Assembly: GCF_008312935.1 (NCBI RefSeq)
Contig: NZ_VSZO01000001.1
Span: 1,550,001 to 1,614,000 of the forward strand
DNA length: 64,000 nucleotides
From: Roseiconus lacunae
GTDB taxonomy: Bacteria > Planctomycetota > Planctomycetia > Pirellulales > Pirellulaceae
Reading direction: 5' to 3'
A program made the position numbers and the translations under genes. The notes under the pieces were generated by a model, which saw only the letters and a program-made list of their open reading frames with translations, ran no database searches and was not told the origin of the DNA. This document shows, piece after piece, positions 53,901 to 62,900 of this stretch. Every line of letters starts with the position of its first letter. Position 1 is the first letter of the stretch.

Positions 53901-56900
53901 CACGTTGTTCACATCGGCACCGATTATTTCGAAATCGATCAATAACCCCTTTTCGTTTTCAATGATCTGCGGTTGCGCCGAGACGATTTCTAGATTGTTG
54001 GCCGTTCCTTTTCCGACGTTACTGACCATGATGCCCAGGTCGTAGGGAATCGAGGGCTCGACTTCGTCAGTAAACGGATCGTCGCTGAAGACGTCGCGTT
54101 GGTGGAAGTACTTCAGTTCGAGAGCCGCGTCGGGAAAGACGGTGATCGGTGCCGGGTAGAGCGGCACATTGATCGTTTCGCCATCGAGCGTGTACGTCAT
54201 CAAGCCGCCGACGGTGTATTCGGTCGGCCCTTGGGGCGCTGCCAAGTCGGTCGGTAGGAGCGTCCACTTCAGTACGCCGGACGCTTCGGCGGCCAAGTCC
54301 CAGAGCGGAAGCTCATCGGAACTGTCGGGAGACGACGTGAAAGTGGACGCAATTGCCTCACTGATGGCGAATCGATCGTCCACGATGTCGCCGCTGGCGA
54401 CATCGATCACTGTGATGAAGACCTGCAAGTCTTCGAGTCGAGACGCGGCCCCGTTGTTGACTTCGAGTGTCGCTTCAAACGCTGTTCGGGTGAGCACCAC
54501 GTCTTGTTCCAGACGCAATCGAACCACGGCACACACATCGCTCGTGGTGCGGAACAGGGAATGATCCGCCGGCGGCGGATCTTCGATCGTACCGTCCTCA
54601 TTGATCGTGATTGGTTGGCCGAGCGACGAATCAGGATGCATTCCAAGCGCAGCTTTGAAGTCTTCTTCGGTGCCGTCGTACGCGTTGACGAGCGTTTGTG
54701 GATCAGACAGATCCTCGAATAACGCATCAAGCGCACTTGTTGCCGTCGACTCGGGGATGCAACTCGCCCCTGCAATTTCCTGCTCAAAACCGACGCCGAC
54801 TACTTCCTCTCCAATGAACAGTTTTGCTTCGGCAACAAACTTGACCCCGTCAAAGCAAATTTTGCCAGTGGTTTCTTCGCCCACACATTTTTGCACCGAA
54901 CCGGAGACCCCCGTCTGTAGAGAGATCGAAGCCTCCCCGCCATACTTTTCAACGCGCAATCCACCGACGGGCTTCCTGGATCCCGATACACTTGCCTTTA
55001 GCCCGATCGACGCGCCAAGGCCAATTGAGACTTGACCGCAGGCCTTAAATTCACCATCACACTCCTTTTCAACGGTCGCCGACCCTGTCACCGTTCCCTT
55101 CACTTCCAAGGGGGCTCCGGCAGTGATCTCGAACGAGTATTCATAGCCGCCGATAACCTCGGTGTGGGAGATTGAACCACCGGCAAGAAAATACGTTAAC
55201 CCGACCTCGCCGGTAATGCCCGCGCTGCCAGAGAATTTGAGTCCGGTCGCGCCGTCTTCCTCCGGACAACATGTTTCCGCTTTCACCTCCAGTTTCGACT
55301 CGACTTTGACCTCCCCCTTAACTGGGCCGAGGCTGAAGTCCTTCAGCGGAATCGGGACGCCGACGGACAAAGATAGACTTCGCTTGACGCAATCGCACTC
55401 CTCGGGTGGGTTGTAGTTGAAGACCGGGTTATTAAGACTGGGGCCAATATTTCCACCAGCTCCACCTCCGAAGCCACCACCACCTCCTCCGCCGCCGGAT
55501 CCGGAGTAAGTGTTGCCGCAGTTACCATGCGCGTTCAAAACCGGAATCGGAACGGAGTACGGGATTCCGAACGGACCGCAAAGCAAGATCCATTTGATCG
55601 TCGCGGTGAACGAGCAGGGCCCCTGGTTGTTGGCCAACAGGTCATTGGGGAATGCCGAACCATCGAACGAGATGCGACGGATAATCACAGGGATGTTGAC
55701 CGAGCTCTTGGCGGGCAAGACGTCAATGTTGTCAATCAGCGGCGTGATCTCCCAAAGCGGGTGACTCGGGAATTCCAAACGTAGATCTTCGGCCTGGATC
55801 AAGCCTTCGTTCCGGATCGTGAACTCGATCTGCTGGAACCCGTTTTCAACCTGCGCCAGGTCAATCTGGCCTGGATCCACCACGATGACCGGAACCGGAA
55901 CGTTGGTCGAAAATTCCGATTCGATCGTGACGCGGGTGCGGTCTTCGAATTCGACCGGTTCGACATTCCAGTTGTACGTGACCAGTCGTGTCTTGATGAA
56001 GGCGGTTCGTTCGATGGTCGCACCGGGCTCGATTACCAGAGACGACCGTGTTGTGTGGTGGTCTGCGGCGGATACGGCCAGTTCGTAGTTGCCTTCAGGG
56101 ATTGCATCCAGCAATAGGATACCGGTGGCATCGGTGACGGCCGACGCGACGACTTCGTCCGTGAATGGATTGGTCAGCGTGACGGTGGCGCCTTCGACGT
56201 TGGCGGCATCGGCGCCGTAGTAGGTCAGCTCATCGACGACCGTGATTCGAAGGCCGCCCGTGGCATCCGATGTCGCCGTGAACGTGAACGGAATGCTGAC
56301 CGCAGACGCGTTCGTCGGACTCAGCACGAGACTTCCGGAGTAGGGTCCCAGAGGCAGACTCGCGTCGGGGTTGAGTACCAATTGCAGCTTCGTGGTTTCT
56401 CCTGGCGCGAGTGACTCGATTTGGGATGGCGCCGAGAGCCAGGGTGCCGGCGGTAACAAAACGTCGATCGGGCCGGTCGACGCACCACCGTCGTTGGTGA
56501 TTTCCAAGTCGATCGGGGTTAAGCGTCCCCGCAACATTCCCTCGTCGATTCGCGATGGCACGGTCAGTCGGCCCATCAGCGGAGTGACCGTCACGGAAAC
56601 GGGAACGTCCAGTGTGGCACCTTCCGAGGCCGTCACACGAATGGTGAAGTCGGCGATGGTGATGGAGTCATTGAGAACATCGATGGTGTAGGAAAATGTC
56701 TCGGTGTCTAGTCCGACCAACCGTGCGAACGCCGGTGGAGAGACGTCGATATCGAGGTTCGCCGGGGCGCCGATGATTTCGAAGTTGATCGCCGTCAAAT
56801 CAACGTCGCTCAGATTTACCAGTTGCAAGTTCTGGGTCAGTGAGGTTCCATCTTTGATCTGGTGGCTGGTCGATCGTGGCAGCACCCGCATGCCGATCAA

Positions 56901-59900
56901 CGTGAACTCGTCTTGTGACGCAGGACTCGTTTCGCCCGGATGTGCGCCCGCGATGGCGTAGTCACCGGCTTCACCCGGCAGCGGCGTGAACGTTGCGGAG
57001 AATTGCCCGCTGGCATCGGTCGTCGCGTTGATGCGTCGCACGAAGCCACCCTCGCTAGTGACAAAGACGACAATGTCCGCGTTTTCGGCGGGCAAGCCGC
57101 TGTCGGCGAGGGTGGCCGCTCCTTCGATCGCCACCGGTGTCCCCATGACGGCTTGTTCGACTTCCGTCGACGCATTGACCAAGTACTCGGCTGTGACATC
57201 GATGGTTTGGGAGAATCCGCGGTTGTTGTTTTCAAGCGTTTCATCGACATCGAATTTCACGTCCGACTGCACGATGAAGAAGTATTCGCCGACGTCCGGG
57301 GGCAGCATGACCGGTGCCGTAACAGTCAATTCGGCGCCGACGTCCAGGGTTTGATCGATTTCGTGTTCGAACACCAACGTGTCGGCGTCGCTGAGAATCG
57401 GATCGGTCGACAGATAAATTCGGTCGGTCCAACCTGCCGGTGCGGGTTGTCGGCCTTCGTTCTGAATCTTGTAGACGACATCGACAACGCGATCCGTTAG
57501 GCCGGCTTCGGGCACGGAGATTTCCGACAGCCGTAAATCGGGTTTGTCGACGTCAGACACCACTAGGATTGCCGAGCCGGTATTGAAGCCGCCCGCTCCG
57601 GCGGAGACGGTCACGAACTGAAGTCCATCGGGGGTGAAGTCATCGACGGCATTGACGTCAAATTCCGCTTCACTCTCGCCCGCCCGGATCGTGACGGTTG
57701 AATTCACGGTCGCTTCGGTTGTATCGCTCGACGCCAGAGTGACGACCAACGCTTCGGAATTGTCCAGGGTGTTTCGGCTGACGGTGCCGCGAGCGGCGGG
57801 ATTCACCGCGTCCTCGTTGACGAGCCCACGATCAAGCGTGACTGTCAGCGTCGGGCTGTCATTATCACGCACTTCGATCACAGACGATCCGCCCGGCGGA
57901 ACCGGCGTGCTGCGGTCGATCGGGTCAATGCCCTTAGCCTCAATCGCAACGTTGACCGAGTCACCTTGGGTGACGTTGTCCACCGGGTACATGGGAAACT
58001 CGACGAAGTCCCGGCCGGCAAGAATGGTGACGGTATTCGGTACCGTCAAGCGGGTCGGATCTCCACTGCGGAGCTGGATGACTTGCGAGACATCAGTAGC
58101 AACCGGACGGGTAACACGACCGACACTGGGGAAGATTGAGTTTTCGATCACGAACGGATCGACTGTCACGGTCAGGTCTTTTCGATTGACATCGCGCACC
58201 AACAACGATTGGGTGTCCTGCCCAAATCCGCTCGCTGTGACGGTGTAAGCCCGATCGATTTCGACGAGCTCGTCGCTGAGCGCCAGCACGTCGAAGGTGG
58301 TCGAAGCCTCGTTCGCATCGAGGGAAACGCTAATCGGCACATCGAGCTGGCTGTCATTGCTGACTCGCAACGTGACCAACATGGGTTCACTGTTGACGCT
58401 GATGTCACGACTTACCGTTGCGGTCACGCTGTCGCCCTCATCGACTTCAGCTACGGCAAGGCTGAGTGTCAGTTCGGGAACCGCGGAGTCGGTGACGGTG
58501 AAGGGAATCGTGTCGGGCGAATAATTGGCGGATTCGGATCCGTCGGGATTCAGGATATTTGCGGTGACGTTCGCGACCCGATCGCCGTCGGCAGTGGAGT
58601 CTTGCACGGGCGACGCGAGGAACTCGACCCAAAGCTGGCTGGCGGGAATCGTGACCTGTGCCGGCACGTCCAATTCGGACTCGTCGTCGCTCACGATGTT
58701 GACCGTGAGAGCATCGTCGACGTCGCCGCTTCTAGTCAGTCGAACATTGATCGGTGCACCGTCCTCGGCGATGGAAACCGTAGGTGACGAGAGCGTCAAC
58801 GTTACCGGAACGACCGTTCCCAGCGATGCAAACGCCGTGTTATTGGTTTCGTCCACCTCGAAGAACGTGTCATCGTTGTCCACGCTGACCCGAATCAACC
58901 ACTCACCCGGATCGATTCCTTGGGGAAGCGTGAACTGCTCCACTCTGTTCAAGGACTGGAAGGCCGGTATCAGCGCCTCCTCTACGGGGAATTCACCTAG
59001 CACGATCTCGCTGTCACTCTTCACGAGAGCGACCTCCTCGATCCAGCTTCCGCTCGCGTCCAGGTCCGTGGGGTTGGCGGTTTGCCAAGTGACCGTCATC
59101 TGTGTGCCGGCGAAGATGTAGGCGGGGGCCTCAACTGCTTGCGGAATCAAATCCGGATAGTTGCCCAGCGCTGAGGCGAACGTCGTGGTTGCCACATTGT
59201 TCGACTCGCCGTTGGTCGCGCTGTACTCAAACACCTCGTCTGCCGAATCGATGGTCAAGGTCACCGTAAAGTCGCCCACGCCCGCGAGACCGTCAGGCAA
59301 ATCAAACTCAAATGTACGGCTCTGCGATTCACCGGCTCCGATAGGATCGTTGCCTGTGTCTGCCGCGTCATGGCGGAGCGTGCTGTCGACGATCACATTC
59401 CCACCGGCGTCGGTCACCACAATGTGCTCGTCAAAAGGATCCGATACGGACGCGTTGCCAACGTTCTCGGTGTTCCACTGCAACGAGACCGTCTCGCCCG
59501 AAATGATCTCGGTCGAGTCGGTCGTGAAGAGCTGTGTCGGTTTCAGATCCGGATAATCATTGATCATCGCTGTAAAACGCAGGGGAGGATCGAGGCGATT
59601 GTTGGTCTCGGCTGTCCCCGACTCGTTGTCTTCTTGGACAACGCCAAACCAATCGGTATCGATCAGAACATCGAAGTCACCAATGCCGGGAGGTCCATCC
59701 GGCAACATCAAGGTCGCCATTCTCGCGATGGACTCGTCTTGCTCAAGCGTCCCGAGGGTCGGCGCGTCGTAGAACACGTTGGTGGCCGCGAGTGTGTCGC
59801 CTGTGTCGACGTCGACCAAACGAACGCGGTCGTGGAAGCCGCTTCCAACTTGCGTTGCACCGCGATTCGTGACGTCGTACGAAACGGTGAAGGCCTCTCC

Positions 59901-62900
59901 TGAGCGGAGGCCGATTGCCGGCGTCAGAATGGCATTTTCGACGACTAAATCAGGGGAGGAGACGACAAAGGAATCAAGGTAGGCATCGGTGGGGTCTCCG
60001 CCGGTTCCATTACCGTCTTGATTCATCAGGTTGGACGCCGGGTCGATGATATCGGGGCCGACCGAAAGCGTGTAGGTTCCGTTGGCAGATTGGTCCGCGA
60101 AATCGACCCGGAACGTGTTGCCGGCGATCCAAACCGGATCGGTGACGGGAATACTTCCCGTGGGTCCGACAAGTGAAATGTCATTCGACGTGAACGACTC
60201 TGCGAGAATGCTGCTGTCGAATGTTACATCAAAGTACTCGGCTTGACCGTTTGCGCCGAAATGGGGCACGACCGATTCGACAGCTGGTCCTGTCTTGTCG
60301 AGTGTGAGGGTAGTCGAGACCGCTGAGCTCAATTGGTTGCCACTGAGGTCTTCGATTTCGGGGCCGATCGAGACGTCATAGTCTCCCTCTGCGGAGATGG
60401 GCGTGGTCAGTTCAACGGTGAAGAAAACCAAATCTGCATCCGAGATCGAGGCTACCCCAACCTGACCGTTCGGGCCGGTAATGCTGACGTCGTCGACAGA
60501 GAACGATCCCGGCCAGATCGCTTCGTCGAATTCCAGGAACAACGCGTCCACGTCGCTGTTGATGACGCCGGTCGGAAACAGCGAAACGACTTCCGGCGGG
60601 GTGATGTCCGGCAGCAGTTTAAAGGTGTCGGCGGGACGATCGTCAAAGGGCTCTCCATTGAGGAGGTCTTGATCTTGGTTGGCCGGATTGCCGGCCAGAT
60701 CGGTCAGCGCGGCTGACGCCGTGATCTGATAGGTGCCGGGCAGTGTGATCGGAGCAAACCCGAACGTGAACGCGTTCCCGATGCCGTTGGCGGATGTCAG
60801 CGGGACAACCGAAAGGTTTGGATCCAGCATGACAATGTCGGTCGGAAGGATGCTGAACACATCGATGTCTTCATTGAAGATGATCTGGCGAGACGAGAGG
60901 GGAGCCTGCTCTTCGGCAAAACCTGGAAGTACGAACGGACCTTGCGTGTCGATTGTGAAAGGCAGGGAAAACGAGACCGGGTCACCAATGGCTGGGAAAA
61001 AATCGCCGGATGCAATTCTGCGCCCGTCAGTCAGCGGCGCCGTCTCGACCGCAAGTGTGCCTGGTTCGGTGAAAAGTTGGGAGACGTCCGTGACTCCATC
61101 GCCGTCCAGGTCGACCTCCAAAAGTCCCGCCTTGTTCACAGACAAATCGAATGTCGGTGTGTCATCGTTGGTCAGATTGTCTGAGTCGGATACGCCGGAG
61201 TCGCTTACTGTTTGCAGATCAATGGATCCGATGGCCGGACCGGTCAGCAGATTGAGTGTCGCAGTGTAGGGCGTCTCCAAGGCATTGCCGGCACTGTCGA
61301 CGATCCCATCAATGGTGAGCTGATAAACCTCGTCACCCAGCGCATCAGTGGCCAGAAGTGCTGAGGAGTTGGCGTAACTTGCCAAGTTGATCGGAATGGA
61401 GATCTCATTGCCGTCTCCAAACGTGCCGTCTCCACCGCTGCTCAGCAGCGTGTAGTTCAATGTGGACTGGGCGCTTGCAGGATCCACGCCGCCCGCGTCA
61501 AAGAAATCGACGGCGGCTCCGACAGGCAAGATGGCGACGTCCGAAACTATCGGAGGCGTTTGATCGATGGTGAACGTGCTGATGTAGTCTTCGAACCCGG
61601 GAACGTCGGGGTCGCCGTTGAGCGGTACACCGGAGTTGGTTTCTAGAGCGCCGGCCCCGGATGCGACCAATAGCTGGTAGGTCCCCTCTTCCAAAAATTC
61701 TGATTGACGCAATCCGCTGTAGCGGACAGAAGATTGGCTGTAGTTGTAGAAGGCGATCTTTCCGGCACCCAAGGCGTTCGGGTCATTCAAAGATCGTTGC
61801 CAAAAGACAGCTCCATCGCTGCTCCGTCTGACCGACACATCGATGTCACCGTTGCTTTCGTAGCGAAAACGAAATTCATATTCGGTGTTGTCGGCCCATC
61901 CGACCGTCGTGTTTGTAAGCCGCTCCAAGACTTGAATTTGGGCACCGCCGGAGGTGGCGTTTTCGCCATTCCACATCCAGTCATTCACGGTGCTCGCTGA
62001 AATGGTTGAAGAGTTAGTGATCTTGAGGAGCTTAAATCCTTCCTCTGCCGAACTCTGATTCCCCTGTTTCCAATTCAAAAGATAGTAGCTATCCGGTCGA
62101 TTGTTGTCCGGGTTGACGCTCAGGCCGAACGCGACACCGATGAAGTCATCATCACTCGAGGTTTCCACTTTGATTCGGCCGGTGAATTCACGGTCGATGA
62201 AGTCGAAATCGCTGACAAAGAACGTGGGGCTTCCGTTGACGTATTGCTTGACGCTGGATCCTCCACCTTCGATTCGCCAATCGCCGGAACCACCGGTCGC
62301 GTAGTCACGTTCGACCCAATTGGCCAAGTCAACGACACCGCCCTGGACCGGTGCTAGATCGATCACGTCTGTTCCATTCAGGTACGTCGGGGCAACGGGG
62401 ATGACTTGGTCGTCACCGCCGCCCGGCAGGCGGTCTGGGCCGAGATCGGTCAGCACGTAGTTGTCCGTGTCATTGGCTCCGGCAACCGAAACCGGTTCGG
62501 ATAGATTAAGCGTGATCCGAGAAATATCGTCGCTCGTTGAGCCGTTGGGAACTTGCGAGACAATCTCGGGGGCCGACGCTGGGATGCTGAGTGGGACTAC
62601 GGTGATGTTGTCCGTGAAATTCGGCTCGGCAATGCGTTGATCGTCGTTGACATTCACGATCAGGAAATATTCCCCGGGTGCGATACCTGTCAGCTGGACG
62701 GTGCGCGACACGGGGAGTTGCTCCCCTGGATTGATAATGTCATTGGCGACGGAGTTGCGCAAAAGCAAGTCGACACCCGGATCAATTTGAGTGTCAGTAG
62801 AGAGATACACCGCATCAACGCGAGAGGTCGTTGTCGCCGCGAAACCCACATTCTCGATCGAGTAATCCAGTGTGACTTGCTGCATCGGTTGAGCCAGCAA

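Noticed and set aside
56940-59903. Several + strand frames of 120-200 codons opposite the giant gene
   Set aside because: All are antisense to the Calx-beta and CARDB repeats, have no plausible ribosome sites and no recognisable features.
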